DNA of 64,000 nt from Certhia americana (taxonomy: Eukaryota; Chordata; Aves; Passeriformes; Certhiidae). The notes below the pieces were generated by a model. It was given only the letters and a program-made list of their open reading frames with translations, was not told where the DNA came from and did not search any database. This document shows positions 46,653 to 59,780 of this stretch, one piece after another. The translations under genes were made by a program, and so were the position numbers. Every line of letters starts with the position of its first letter. The stretch's first letter is position 1. Location: the NCBI GenBank assembly GCA_018697195.1, contig CM031879.1:27600839-27664838 (forward strand), in the 5' to 3' direction.

Positions 46653-49600
46653 GTCATACATAAAAGTCCCGTAATTTATACTCGTGCATTACCCGTTCAA
46701 CGTAAACACTTTGTTAATCCCCTTTTCCATCCCGTTAATGTGACTTGCTTCACTTTGTGTGCCAGTGGACACTTGCGTCTTACAGTCAGGTTTCCTTAGG
46801 GAACGCAAGGTAATTACTCCTGATTGTTCTGCAGCTCAGTTTTTAAGCAAGCCTCAGAAAATTGACTAAAGAAATTAGGATTAATTAGAACTACAGACAT
46901 AGGTATTTGTAGTAGTACAGCTCGAGCTGCCTAACTTTCTGTACCCTAAAGACTAGTAGACATTGATGTTATTGTGCCCTAGAGACAGCTGGACTGTAAC
47001 TCCTAATTCACTGTTTCTAAGAAAATGCCCAGCAAATGTCAGGAGCCTGAGGCCTAAAGCTAACAAGTTTACTTGAGGAGTAATGCTCACAAATATTTTG
47101 TGAGCACGTCATTGTTTGAAGAACTTGTTGAATCCTTGTTGAAGCTGTTTCAAAGACCAGGAGATTTTTAGATGCAATATACGTCATCTTGTGTTTTCAG
47201 TCTTTTCTAGTGATGGCAGTATCAAACCTCTGGTCTTCTTTCAATAATAGTATTAAATAAGTCAGAATACTGGATCTAATTTTCTTCTAAATGCCCATCT
47301 CAAAATATTCAAAATGGAGTGTGAATGCTAAAAGGATACAAAACAATTATTTTTGCCATTTGGTATGAGTCTGACTTACTCTCTGGCTGACATTCTCTTC
47401 TCTGTTAGTTCAAGGTGCCAGTATATTATGGATCCTAGAAAAACAGCTGAAGCCATGTATATGTGTATTCCCCATAATTTTTCCTATATTTTGCATGTTT
47501 TTTCCCCTTTAAATGATTTTAAAAGTGTTTAGGTTTTTTGACTGTGTTTTCAGGAGATTTGTGAAGTTTTCAGTGCATTCAGATTTATTTTTCTATTTGG
47601 GTTTTTTTGTCATTTGCCTTTAGTCTCTTTCTTTTGTGCTTGTTGAGGTAATTATTTTCTTCTGTTTTTTTTTTTTTTTTTTTTAAATATTGATCTTAAT
47701 TTATCTTTTAAGGAAATTTGAGGCATTTGTACAAATGGGAAAGAGCCCCACGTGTGAATTGCTTTATGACTGGGGAACCACAAACTGTACAGTTGCTGAT
47801 CTTGTGAATCTGCTGATTCGGAATCAGTTCCTAGCACCAGCAAGCCTTTTGCTTCCAGGTAACTGTTACTCTTGTACATTTTGTACTGTGTTCTCAGTTT
47901 TCTAAGATGCTAAAGAGCTTCGCACTAACTTTGAAATCAGAAAGGATTAGATTAAAAAACCCAAAGTGAATATATTTTCCACTTTCTGTCACTTATAATA
48001 ACGGTTTAAATAACAGTTTGAAATTTCAATAAGAGTGCTGGAGTTTACACATAGTGGCAGAATATAAAGTGGTGATACTTGTATATCTTCTAATTTTTAA
48101 AAATACTGGCATTAATATTGCTTCGTTTTTCTCTGGTTCATAATGTAGTTAACACTTTTTCTAAATTCCCTTTTCAGAAGCTGTAAGGATGCCACAAGAA
48201 GTTACATTACCTCTTTCTTCACAGGAAACCTTGCCTATACATGAGAAACAACTACCTGTACAGGAAAAAGAAGTGGCATCTGTAAAGCCTATTTTAGCTC
48301 AAAGTGCTGAGAAGCAGCATTCAGATTCTTCCTACACAAGTGAAGAAAACAGCAGTTCACAGTCCAGTAACACAGGTAGTCATTTACTTTGGTAGAATTC
48401 AGTGCTATTTTTTGCTGCTCTGTCCTTCACCCCATGTGAAATAAATCATAATGGTGCATGAGAGTGATGAATCTGTTCCTGTCATGATGCATCTGTGGGA
48501 AACATCAGCTCGCATCTTGCCAATAAGTCACCTGCTTTGAGGGATAACTTAATTGTTAATTAAATTGCAATTTCTTTTTTGCCACACTTTTGCCCTTTTC
48601 CAATACTTATTTTGTAGACTATTCAGCATTTAGTGCTTTAAAACTAGATTTTGTATGTCAGAAATGACTAAGAATGCTGGAGAAAAGATGACTAACAAAG
48701 ACATTTTAGGAAAGTGTGTGGTTGGTCTATTCCTTCCTAAAGGTCCACTTTTGGGTTGCTCCTAGAAACGTGATGTAACCTTGGTGTATTTTTTATATAT
48801 AAGACAGTGTGCCTCTCTGTGATCTGCTACACATTTAATTTCTACTACCTGTATTACAATTATGAATCAAAAATACAATCAGGTGCATGCTGCAGTGCTA
48901 GTTCTGAAGCAAATGATGCTTAGGTAATTATAATAAAGTTTATTTGCCTTCCTTTTGTGTTTCTGGTATCTTTGTCACAGAGCTGGAAGTAGGGCTCCAC
49001 TGTGTCAGGAGTACACTGAGTTTTTGTTTTAAGAGAATTGAAGCAGAAAACCTCGTTCCTTAAGTGAAAACACAGTTTTGTGCTAAATGTCAATGTCTTT
49101 CAGATTTCCAGAATTTTTTGTTTCATGACTTGGAGAGCATTACAAATAATTTTGATGCCCGACCAGAATCAGCTGGAGGTAATAAACTGGGAGAAGGTGG
49201 CTTTGGCATTGTGTTCAAAGGCTACATCAATGGCAAAAACGTGGCTGTCAAGAAGCTCATTGCTGTGAGTTGTCCTGGGAATTTTTCTTTTTAATGACTG
49301 TGTACTTTATAATATAAACTTGTTTATCTTGTTTATTTTGAAAAGTATTGAGTGATACATTTCAAAAAGCAATTTCACCAAGTTACACGTTAGTTGGATT
49401 AAGAAATTTCTCCTTAGTCCCATCAGTGTTGTGAGTCAGCACAGTCACAGGAGCTAATTCTTGCCTTCTCTGTAGCCCTCCTTGGAGGGGCTAAGCAAGT
49501 TGTTGGGCAAAGCAGAGTGCTTCCCCAGTTGTTTTCCCCTCACCCTCAAGAAGTGCCGGAAGAGAAGGGGTCCTAAGGAGGTTTCCATTTCAGATTAGGA

Positions 49601-52600
49601 TGGATGAGATTCACAAGGTATTGTCACAGAAGTTTAGTCTTCACAACCACTGTTTTATGTTAACGAATTTTGTAATTAACTGCTATTAGTGAATGGAGTA
49701 AGTGGTTGACTGCTGAAACTAGTTCTGTTTATCCAGTTATACAGTGTCCCAAGGAATTTAATGTCACGTTCTGATACTTTCGTTTTGAACTGAGTAGAAG
49801 GTGTATTTTGGCAAGTTAACTAAGAAAGGCTTAAAATTCTTTTTTTTGGTTTTTTTTTTTGTAATGAACAGCTGTACATTTTGTTATGAACCAATGAGTG
49901 TCAAATACTTGTTTTTATAGATGGTCGATGTTAGTGTTCAGGACTTGAAACAGCAGTTTGAGCAAGAAATAAACATCATGGCAAAGTGAGTACATTGTTA
50001 TACCATTTTTGTCTTTCTAACATAATGATTTGCATGTTAACTGAAAATGTTTCTTATACAGCACAATCACATTTTGTTTGTTTTAAAGCGTCACCACACA
50101 AACCTGACACTGTAAATAAGTCATTGGGAATCAAGTTCCCTCTTGCCTTGTGTTTTCCTCAGATGTTGAGAGTCTTTCTGAGCACAGGTGAACGGATGTT
50201 TGGGGTTTTTTTTGCTATAGGTGTCAGCATGAAAATTTAGTAGAATTACTTGGTTTCTCAAGTGACGGTGCTCAGCCATGTCTGGTATATGAATACATGC
50301 CCAACGGTTCATTGCTTGACAGACTTGCTTGTCTGGTAAGTGAAATCTTTTCCAGCTTCCAGTTGCTTTACTTTGCTAAGGTATAGGAATGTGTGGAATG
50401 TCTTTCAAATGGAAATGAACTGTGGTGACCAAATGTTTCACTACTTTCTTCTTGTGTTCTAATAACAAATATTCTTCCAGTAAGATTTTACACAAACATT
50501 TTAGATAGATTAAAGTCAAATCAGGCTGACAATGCAATGTCATGTACTGGTACCTGAAGCATCACAGAAGCTTGGTCTAAGCCTGTGTGTGGCAGTGCAG
50601 AGGGTGCTGCAATCTTGTTCCCACTTGTGATGTTGGCATGTTCTCTGCTGGTTCATGAGATTCTTCACTGTGAAATTGACCTTTGTTCGTCATCCTTGTG
50701 ATAGTGGTTATAATACAATGTTCATAGTCTGCTTATCTCTTTCTGAAGTACCAAGGTAAATGTGAATTTCATTTAAAAAAAATATTATTTTATGTAAATG
50801 CTTCTGATTTATTCAAATGGTGCATCTTCTAGCCTTGGCCTTAAATAAATAATAAGTTGCTTTGGTTTGGTGAGGCAACTCTGTGTATCAAGGACACACA
50901 GTCCACTAGTGAGAGGTCGTAGGTTAGTATCTCTGTTAATTTGTTGAAGGAGTTAAAAAAATCTGCTTAATACTAATCAATTGCAGCTTCTGAGGTTGTA
51001 ATCTGGTGAGCATTTTAAATTGATGCTATTTCAACCACCCATGTCCTCAGATCTAAAATGTTGGGCTTGCTTTTTTTTTCTCTGTTGATTCTCTGGTTGT
51101 ACTTGTTCAAGCATCTATTAATTAGAGAAAGATGTGGATTTGGAAACTGCTCAGGCTGATAAAATAATACTTGGTGAAAAAAAATTAATTTTCACCTGGA
51201 GACATTTTCTTTGTAGGGCTGCACAAATATTTTTGCTCCAGTAGTGCTATGATGAGAATGAGTAGCAGTGCTTGGGGAAAGGACTAGCTCTGTTAGCACT
51301 GCTGTCTCTGTTTAGATTGATTCATTTGCTTGCATACACTGCTACATGTGCAATTATTTTGGTTTTTTAACTGAATCAGTGCAGAAGAGAGACTAAGTCT
51401 TACCTAAGGACATTGCGAATTTATCTGTAGAAATGTGCAGTGCTTAACAAGGATGTATATGAAAATGTTAATCTGTGTAACTGGCCATTATCATCAAGTG
51501 AGCTTAAAAGATTGGGGATAATTGAAAGCTAAAGGAGAAAAAACTGAGTCCTTTACAAGGAAGAGACAAATTTATTACATAAATCGAGGAATCTAAATCA
51601 GAGTCTATGAATTAGAAAGAATCTTTCTCTAATAACATCAGAGGTGAGTAATGTACTTACTTGAATACATGTCCTTGCTGTTAACTTTGTTTTGTGACTT
51701 CACTGGAATGTGTTTGGTGCATGGACTCTTGCCTGTGTCATCTTCATGTCTGGATGTTGAGCAGGCAAGGGAGGTGGTAGAATGATGAGATATTGTAATT
51801 CACCTCCATTGGCCACTGACAAGATTAAGAACTGCTTTTGAAATGTAGGTGTCCTTACTTATAAGGTTTAATTAGTAGCATGAATAAAGCTAAACTCAAG
51901 AAATCCAAAAACACTGGAAGATTGACTTCTTGTTGTTAGTAAAATCTGTGGATTTCTTTGAGTTATTTGCTTCAGGTTGAAGGCTCTGGTATCAGTGCCT
52001 GTAGGAAGTGGGAGTTGCAGTAGATACAGATAGGTCATTGCAGAGCAGCTGGCCTTGGAGGGTCAGAGTCAAAACATTAACCAAGAACATTTGTTGCAAC
52101 TGGCAACTTAATCTAAGGCAAAATGCAGGGAAATAATGTAATGTGCCCAAGTCAATTAAGAAATGTATGCTGGTAGTGTTTTTAATCATCTACTCAAAAA
52201 CAACAAAACATAGCAAGAAGTTTAGACTTCTTGGTTGTGGGGTTTTTGTATATTTGTTTTGGTTTATGTGAGCATATATAAATTTATCAGATTTTTACTT
52301 GCCTTTCTTCCTTCTTAATCAAGGATGAAACTCCACCAATTCCTTGGAATATGAGGTGTAAAATTGTTCAAGGTACAGCAAATGGCATCAACTTTTTGCA
52401 TGAAAATAATCATATTCACAGAGATATTAAAAGGTAAAAGCTGCAGACTATTGCTGGCTGCATTTTCACTTTTTCATTGTCCTTTTTTTCTTTTTCATCT
52501 TTACCCTGCTAAAGTAACTTCAGTCAAGGGCACAATCTTCTGCAAGTGACATCCATCACCACAATCTTGTCTGTGCCACAAGATCAGTACAGACTTCTAA

Positions 52601-55600
52601 AGACAGTTATGGGGCTAGAGCCATAGAATTCCTTAGGGTAGGAAAGACCTTTAAGATCACCAAGTCCCACTGTTAACCCAGCATTGCCATGTCCACTGCT
52701 AAACCATGTCCCCATGCCCACACCTACATATCTATTAAATATCTCTGGGGCTGGTGACTCTAGCACTTTCCTGGGCAGCCTCTTTCAATGCTTCACTTGA
52801 TGAAGAGATTTTTCCTAACACCTATTTTAAACCTCCCATGGCACAAATTGAGGCCATTTGCTCTTGTCCTATTGCTTGCTGCTTGTGGGGGGAGACTGAC
52901 CCCCACCTGGCTCCAGCCTCCTGTAAGACAGCTGGAGGGAGCAATAAGGTCTCCCCTGAGGCTCCTTTTCTACCATTTCCCTCAGCTGCTGGACAGCTTT
53001 CCAGCTGTGAGATTTTGCATTGTAATTGTAATATGTGTTATAAATGTAACATGTAAATTGTAATTTTTGTTATAAATGTAATATGTAAATTGTAATTTGT
53101 ATCATAATCTGTTACTGTCAAATAGTTGAGTGCCGTGAGAACACAAGAAGTTCTTTTCTTTAACAACTGCTGCTGAAGCTGCTGTTGAAGTACAATTAAT
53201 TTTTAAATAGGGAATACTTCAGATAAAAAACACACCTTTTTTTTTCCCTTTTCTTAGAACACTTCTTCAGAGTGTTTCCTTTGATTTACTCCTTTTCTTT
53301 TATGAATACAGTAAAATTAATTCAGTCAGGTTCATGAAGTTCAGGGTTCTTCAATGATAATGAATGTTCATTGTTATACCAGCATTTTTTTCTATGGATA
53401 TTAGAACTCAGAAGAGGTGAGGGTTTTGTTGTAGAGTTTGGTTGGCTTTTTCTGGTGGTGGTGTTGTTGTTTGTTTCCCCTTTCCTGCTACAGTTTACTG
53501 TATTTTTTAAAAAGCAGCCCAAATCTTTGAAGAAAAGCCCCAAATGCCTTACTACTTCTGAGGGTTAAGAAGGAGCAACTGACCGAATGGGTGTTAGGGA
53601 TGAATGTTTCAGTAGCTTTCTGGCTTCTGGCAACTCTGCAACAGGCAACTTCAGTTTTGTGACCTTTCAGCTTGTGGAGAACAAGCTTTTGCTTCAGCTG
53701 CCTCTTGTATGTGCTTGCTGCTTTGACATTTTGTTTCTTCTTTCTTCCCTGCTTAAGCCTCTGGAGAAGTGCAGTGACTGGAAGGGATGCACTTTTTTAC
53801 CTTACACTGCCTCTACCATTCTAACTGCTGTGAGTTGATCATGTTAGAGAATTGGGGTTTGGGTTTGGGGGTTTTTTTGGTTGTTTGTTTTGATAATATT
53901 TTGCAACTTGTGTGAATAGTCCAGTAGATTTGATTAGTACTATTAATAGTGCTGCCACTCCCAGATAACACTTAGATAAAGAGACATCTAAGAGGATTAA
54001 CTTCAGTCTTCATTTTGTTGTGATAAACACACAGGCATTAGAACAGCTTTTCTAGGCTAGAGGGGACATGATTTAATGGGTGTTCTCACAGTTGTTTATA
54101 GATTTTGGATTGGTTATGCCAGGAAAATATTTCAGTTCTCTTTTAAAGCTTGAAAGTTGCAGTAAAACTTACATTTGTTGTGCTCTTTGTGGTGTACCAA
54201 GAAAAAAATGACCACTCTTCGGACTTGACTCAAGTTCATAAGAAGCTAAGATTTATGAAGTTGTGATCTTGTTCTCTTCTTTTCTTAAGAAGCTGAGTTT
54301 TAAACAGGAGACCAGTTGGTGGATGATGCCTTGACAGGTGTTTAGCCTTTTGTAGTGGTCATATATCTAGCATTATTTACAGCAGTTTTAACATTAAGTG
54401 ATCCATTGTAACAAGGCTATGTTAATTTTGTTTAGGTTTGGTGAACCCAAGGGGTTGAAGGTTAAGAAGGGGAAGTTAGAAATATAACTTTCTAGTAAGT
54501 CTTATATGTTGTATCAGGAATCAGAAAATGAGGATTTCATAAATACTAAATCAAGTTATTTTAAAATGGTTCTAAGTGGTAGAAGTTTAAAACCCAGTAG
54601 ATTTCTGCTGTAATTCATCCCACTGAGTATTTTATGAAAGCATTAAGTACTTTGAGATGAGCCTCATTTGTCAGGGTTGCTTTTTTTTAAGGAAAGTAAA
54701 AGCTGGAGGTCAAGTGAAAACACAGCACATAGAATATTCTAGCAGTAATAAGTTTTCTGGTTTTCTTTCAAGACAAGAATAAGAGTATTATTATTCATTT
54801 GGCACATGAATTTGTCATGGTTGACATAGATAATAGGTATAAAACCCCTGGTTTTGTTAGTTCTGAGCAGAGATTCCAAGTGTAAGAATTAAACTGTGAT
54901 CAAGCAGAAGTTGATCAGAGCAAAGTATTCTCTGTTGTCCCTCTTAAAGCCAAACCATAAATGTAACATAATTGGTCTGTTATAAGAAAATTTTCTGTTT
55001 CTAAGGTTTGGGGGTAGGGGAGTGTCTAGTGTTTTTCCTCATCTTTTGTTGTAGTTTTGGGGTTTTTTTGGGCATGCATGCATGCACACATGAGAAAAAA
55101 ACATGGATGGATCTTGCAGTCAGTTCTTTATTTATTTAGAGTAACTAATTTTGAAATTGAGCAATTTCTAACAAAAGTAAATTTATGCAACTCGTTTCAT
55201 GAATAATGTATAACATTTCAAGGTAGTCAAAATAGCAGTTTACATTTATAAAGAAGTTTTAGTCTGTCATAAAACTTATTTACTGTACTGTTTGGAAAAA
55301 TTCTCTTTTTTCTTTTTTCCCCTCCCTCCCCTCTCCACCAGTGCAAATATATTATTAACTGATACATATGTGCCCAAAATTTCTGACTTTGGCCTTGCAA
55401 GAGCATCTGTAACATTCACACGGACGATCATGACTGAAAGAATTGTTGGAACAGCAGCCTATATGGCACCTGAAGCTCTGCGAGGAGAGATAACACCTAA
55501 ATCTGATATCTTCAGTTTTGGAGTAGTAAGTAGAATGTGGGAAGCAGTATAGAACTTCTTTTGTAAATGATAAATGCACACAAAATCAAGAGTATCTGAA

Positions 55601-58220
55601 ATTAAATGATTATTCTAGTCTATAATTTTTCTTTATCCCAATAGATATTTTCTCAAGATAGTGTTTCTACACTGTGTTAAAATCATTTGAATATGTTGAT
55701 TTGCTATGTGAAAGACCAGAGTAAAATAATATTCCAAGTTCTAGGTAAATGTGGTTTGAAGTGGTGTGGAACATTGTTTTTGCTTGCGTGGTATTGCACA
55801 AAAGTGCTGAAATCAGGCTGAAAAAGAAAATTTAAGAAAATGGTCCAAAATTATTGTGCTTTACTATATTCAGGACCAAAAATACAATGTTCATGTGGGA
55901 TTTGCCTTAGAACTGAGTATGAAAATGACATGAGCTTAATATTTTGAAGAAAAATGAATCCATTCTGAATAGATCCCAGACCCTACTTGCTATTGACCAC
56001 CTCCTTCATAGCATTTAGTTTCATGGGAAGGTAGGTCCAACACCATGTCTGAATAGTTTGGAAATCCTTCAGTCTTGCTGTGAAGGAACACCATGTAGGG
56101 TGAGAATAACTTGTATTGAAATGTGTAAGCCACACTGCCAATAACAGTTAATGAAAATTAAGGTAGGATCAAAAGCAATGAATTGTATAGAAAATGTTTC
56201 AACAAACGTAGATCCTGAGAGTATTTGTCGACAAGCTGGAGGTCATGCTCCTTTTTGTAAATTATATATATGCTAAGGGTTATTCTGTGCTTCATTTTCT
56301 CTTCTGACTTTTCTTCCTTCTAGGTCTTACTGGAAATAATAACGGGTCTTCCTCCAGTAGATGAAAACCGTGAGCCACAGTTGCTGGTGTGTTCTTCGTT
56401 TTCTCCTTTCCTCCACTGCTCCAGGATTACTTTCTGTGAAATCATAGTCAGTTAACAGGTTCTGAGACAATCAAATTAGTCATCAAAATACGTAGTTGTG
56501 AAAACAGCTTTTTTGTCAGTATTTGTCTTAGAGGTGAGGCTGAAACCTTTATCTCTTGGCTGGTAAATTTGTTCAGACCTCAAGGTCATTATCATCTAAT
56601 CTGATACTGGAATTCTGTGTTTTGGTACTGCTTCTTAATGTAATACCATTGTATTCTGTTAATATAATCCCAGATACCCTGGTAATTTCCTCATTCCCTG
56701 AAACATTCTGAATTGTTTATCTCTCCTGTTTCTTTATGGTTCTGTATCAGTTTCCATCTCCTTCAACTTTACTAACAATTTGCAGGTACCTTATGTTTTT
56801 AACCTTAGTGAAGTTTGAAATGTAAGGGCTTTTTTTGCAGAGTGAGAGGGTTGAATTTTCTTTACTATTCAGTTAGTAATTCAGTTTACTAATTAGGAAA
56901 CTAATGTCTCAGAGCTTACTCTCTTGAATTAAAAACCTTACAAGACTCTTCATAATTCAGCTTTTCACATAGCTTAAAACAAAGTTCTGAACTACTTAAT
57001 GCAAGGTTTTCTTAGACTACTTTTTACATAAAGACTATTTATTGAGTACGAAATAGCATTGAGGTCTGGAGTTTTTTCTGTACTGTTTGGAACAATATAA
57101 ATCTCTTTCTTCCAGATCTGTAGGAATACCAGTGTAGTATTAATAGATTTTTTTTTGTGTCCTAAGATGTGTCTTCTGGAGTAGCAGAATAATTATGTTG
57201 AGCTTGTAAACACCTTGGACAACTCAGGTTTTTTTAAGTGGGCTTTTTCAGAGATGGAATCTAATAAAAAATATGGCTGGTACAGTTTATTTCTGTAATG
57301 TACTTTTGGGACCATCAAGAGAATGGTCAGCATAAGAACATATGACATCCTTAGCTTGAAAGGAAAATTTTGAGGTAGTTGATTGTTGGTCAGCAATTTC
57401 ACTGACCCATAGAGGAAGGCAGAAGATCTGCCTCTATTCCTTGTCTCTATATGTGTGATTACAGATAACCCATTTCAAGTATGTTGAAACTGGGGACTTC
57501 TGGACTAAACCAGTCAGATTTAAAATTTGACTTCTGACTAGAAAATGCTGTGAACATCACAGCCACTGAGACTGGAGACAAGTTTATTTTACAGACAGAC
57601 ATTTGTTTACACAAAGTGGCTTTATAAAAGTGCTTAAAAAAGTTATACCAACTTCAGTTTGCACATTTGTGGGTTAAGACACTTTGTTGACTGTGGCTCT
57701 TCTCTTACTAAAGAAACAATACTAGAAAACTGAGCCTTGAAGTGAGAGATAATTAAATCTGTATGGTATGGCTTAAATTAGCTTTATGATGTTGTGGTAA
57801 TTAAAATGACTCAGAATAAAAATAATAAAAATTTATAGTTAATTTCTACTCTTACATGCTGTTCTGATACTTACAATGTTATCTGCTTGTTGGTTTAAAT
57901 TCTCTTATAGTTAAGTATAAAAGATGAAATTGAGGATGAGGAAGCAACTATTGAAGATTATGTTGATGAAAAGATGAGTGACTGGGATGTACCTTCAATT
58001 CATAAAATGTATTCAATTGCTGATCGGTGTCTGAATGACAAAAAAGCCAGAAGGCCAGACATTAAGATGGTATGTAGTCTTTCAGATAAAAGGCTTATTT
58101 TGGGATGGTGGTGGGCATGTGTGTTTGTGTGTCCCATGCGTATGGTTACAATATCAGTTTATTATATTTCTGTCTGTTCTCTTCCAGGTCCAACAGCAGC
58201 TCCAAGAGATAAAAACTTGA
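46492..58220 (+). CDS. IRAK4: IRAK4, interleukin-1 receptor-associated kinase 4 (11 coding exons)
   Basis: Coding exons: 46492-46652, 47713-47858, 48178-48375, 49104-49264, 49921-49985, 50221-50335, 52324-52433, 55342-55525, 56324-56386, 57911-58069 and 58188-58220. The join is 1395 bp, 464 residues plus stop (human 460). IRAK4 is the Ser/Thr kinase recruited by MyD88 into the Myddosome downstream of Toll-like and IL-1 receptors. Domains: N-terminal death domain (about 8-105), Ser/Gln-rich linker (about 105-165), kinase domain (about 180-458). Visible kinase motifs: GEGGFG loop 198-203, VAVKK lysine 218, Tyr gatekeeper 267 ([11 protein letters not shown]), HRD 314-316, DFG 334-336, APE 361-363. 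The activation loop keeps Thr347 and Thr350 (human T342, T345) but has Glu351 in place of human S346. The start is chosen by family alignment and strong context (A at -3, G at +4). Confidence 0.97.
47665..47684. repeat. Poly(T) tract upstream of IRAK4 exon 3
   Basis: About 20 T, ending 28 nt before the exon 3 acceptor. It likely serves as part of the pyrimidine tract. Confidence 0.85.
47713..47858 (+). CDS. IRAK4: IRAK4 exon 3 (death domain C-half)
   Basis: The acceptor TTTTAAG is preceded by a 20-nt T tract and the donor is GTAACT. It encodes [40 protein letters not shown] and APASLLLP, the second half of the death domain used in Myddosome assembly. Confidence 0.96.
48178..48375 (+). CDS. 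IRAK4: IRAK4 exon 4 (linker)
   Basis: The acceptor TTTTCAG gives EAVRMPQEV and the donor is GTAGTC. It encodes the poorly conserved Pro/Gln/Ser-rich linker between death and kinase domains, ending in a run of Ser, Glu and Asn. This is the region least like mammalian IRAK4. Confidence 0.92.
49104..49264 (+). CDS. IRAK4: IRAK4 exon 5 (glycine loop and ATP lysine)
   Basis: Acceptor TCTTTCAG, donor GTGAGT, 161 bp. It encodes [20 protein letters not shown] and VAVKKLIA, with the nucleotide-binding glycine loop and the catalytic lysine. Confidence 0.97.
49921..49985 (+). CDS. IRAK4: IRAK4 exon 6
   Basis: A 65-bp exon, acceptor TTTATAG and donor GTGAGT. It encodes [20 protein letters not shown] and AK, the kinase alpha-C helix with its conserved glutamate. 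Confidence 0.95.
50221..50335 (+). CDS. IRAK4: IRAK4 exon 7 (gatekeeper)
   Basis: A 115-bp exon, acceptor GCTATAG and donor GTAAGT. It encodes [38 protein letters not shown] and thus the tyrosine gatekeeper characteristic of IRAK-family kinases. Confidence 0.96.
52324..52433 (+). CDS. IRAK4: IRAK4 exon 8 (catalytic loop)
   Basis: A 110-bp exon, acceptor TAATCAAG and donor GTAAAA. It encodes [20 protein letters not shown], then [15 protein letters not shown] with the catalytic HRD aspartate (residue 316). Confidence 0.95.
52621..52995 (-). mobile_element. CR1 LINE 3' fragment in IRAK4 intron 8
   Basis: The reverse-complement CR1 order is clear: CATAGAATTC, AGGAAAGACCTTTAAGATCA, TTTCCTGGGCAGCCTCTTTC, TTGCTCTTGTCCTATTGC and AATAAGGTCTCCCCTGAGGC. 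It is 5'-truncated, about 375 bp. Confidence 0.9.
53037..53100. repeat. Two-copy 32-bp AT-rich tandem repeat
   Basis: Two adjacent copies of about 32 bp beginning GTTATAAATGTAA and ending TGTAAATTGTAATTT differ at only a few bases. They lie just beyond the CR1 fragment in IRAK4 intron 8. Confidence 0.75.
55342..55525 (+). CDS. IRAK4: IRAK4 exon 9 (DFG and activation loop)
   Basis: A 184-bp exon, acceptor TCCACCAG and donor GTAAGT. It encodes [20 protein letters not shown], then [20 protein letters not shown] and [20 protein letters not shown]. Compared with human, the loop has Glu for Ser at the 346 position and Ala for Thr at the 352 position. Confidence 0.97.
56324..56386 (+). CDS. IRAK4: IRAK4 exon 10
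   Basis: A 63-bp exon, acceptor TTCTAG and donor GTGTGT (a weak donor). It encodes [20 protein letters not shown] and one more Leu, matching the human helix F region. Confidence 0.93.
57911..58069 (+). CDS. IRAK4: IRAK4 exon 11
   Basis: A 159-bp exon, acceptor CTTATAG and donor GTATGT. It encodes [20 protein letters not shown], then [20 protein letters not shown], the kinase C-lobe with its conserved RRPD arginine. Confidence 0.96.
58188..58220 (+). CDS. IRAK4: IRAK4 exon 12 (terminal coding part)
   Basis: The acceptor TCTTCCAG is followed by ten codons ([10 protein letters not shown]) and TGA, matching the mammalian C-terminus VQQLLQEMTAS in place and length. Confidence 0.93.
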   Translation, partial: VQQQLQEIKT

Positions 58221-59780
58221 TGATGTGGTTCTTCTGATGCACCAATGTTTCTGTAATGGAGACACCAGTACCAAATATTTAATTAGTACTTCGTGCAACA
58301 TTATCAGTGCTTTCAGAACTTTTCTGGACACACATAAGGTGAGCTGTTGGCCTGTCAGCAGCTCTTTCACGAATCCTTAGTCGTCACCAGACCCTTAACA
58401 TGAGAAAACTTTTTTGTTTTAACAAATTGCAGTGCTGGTACATCAACTTCTCCTGCAGCTTTTTAAATGCATTTCCATATTATAATCTATTTGATTCTTT
58501 TTATTTCCAAGTATCTAGTACGTCTGCTGCAAAGCCATGTGACTGTAACTGGACAGATTGTTTTTTCTGCAAATTACTTTCCTGATCAGGTGTACTAGAC
58601 CTTCGTCTGTTGAAGATAAAAACATTTAATAGCTCTAATCACACTTAATGTTGGCTTTTTGGGAAAGGCCAATAGTATTACCCATTTAAAGCAAGCTTCT
58701 ACTTAATATTTTAGCTTGAGAGTTCATATGGGTGTGAATGGTCTGGTTAGTGAATATGATTATTATCAAAAAGTTTTCTTGGTGATAGTTTTAGTCAAAT
58801 AAATGCTGCAAGACATTTTCGAGGTTGTTTTTTCATTTCACGGATTCCCAAGCAAAATCGTTACCTTGCTGTGCAGAGGTATTTGCACATACTTTCTTAC
58901 AGTGAACTCTATGATGACAAACTATTTAATTTTTATTCACAGGAAGACTCTTAGCTACTTTGACTATTTTAGGAGGACTGAGTATTTTTAGGAGAGGAAT
59001 CCATATGGATTATAAATACAGATGGTTGCTTTTCTTTAAGGGGTCAGAATAATGAAGTGCAGGCCAATTCTGCATTTTACTTAGTCAAATAATTAAGCTA
59101 TTTTTAATATATATATATATATGTATGTATATTAACTAAATACAAAAATATACTTCTAAAAGTATAAATGGAAATCTCTTTAAAATAGAAACATTGACAG
59201 ATCAAAGCAGACTAAAAATGGAATGAAAGTGACTAGTAAGATTCCAGATACTTTGGACTAAGTATGAACATATTACCATTGTTAATGAAAGATGTTATTT
59301 TCATATAAGCTCATTTTGCACCTCATGAACTTTCTTAATAGCTTAGGGATAGGAACATAGTCTGGCCTACAGTTAAATTTTAAATTCTGTGATTATGTGT
59401 GACTTCATTCAGGAATATGTATCTCATTATAGGAAGCATGTAATTTCTAATGTAATGATATAATTAGATTTCTGGCTATTAATTAATTTTGTATTGCCTT
59501 TTCAAACTAACTTAATTTAGAAAAAAGGATCTACCTAATGGCTTCTAGCTTTTTTGAGTATAAATTGTAAAAAACTGTTAACATAAATAAAAACTCTGCA
59601 TTATTACTTATTTTTGCTATTAAAACTTTGAGCCTTGGAAATCATCATTTTATGTTGCTTGCATTTCTGTTAATAACATTATGGTAACCTCACTGCATGG
59701 AATAAAGCTGTACAGCTCTGAACCTGGAGAAAAAAGCTGCTATAAAGCTAAATTAGAATAAAATCTGCTGAAGCCATTCT
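58221..59780 (+). other. IRAK4: IRAK4 3' UTR with several poly(A) signals
   Basis: AT-rich sequence after the stop holds AATAAA at 58798-58803, 59586-59591, 59701-59706 and 59757-59762. The last two are close together and are good candidates for the distal cleavage site. The extent is inferred from these signals. A (TA)n tract lies at about 59106-59130. Confidence 0.55.
59106..59130. repeat. (TA)n microsatellite in IRAK4 3' UTR
   Basis: A TA run of about nine units followed by GTATGTAT. Confidence 0.85.
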
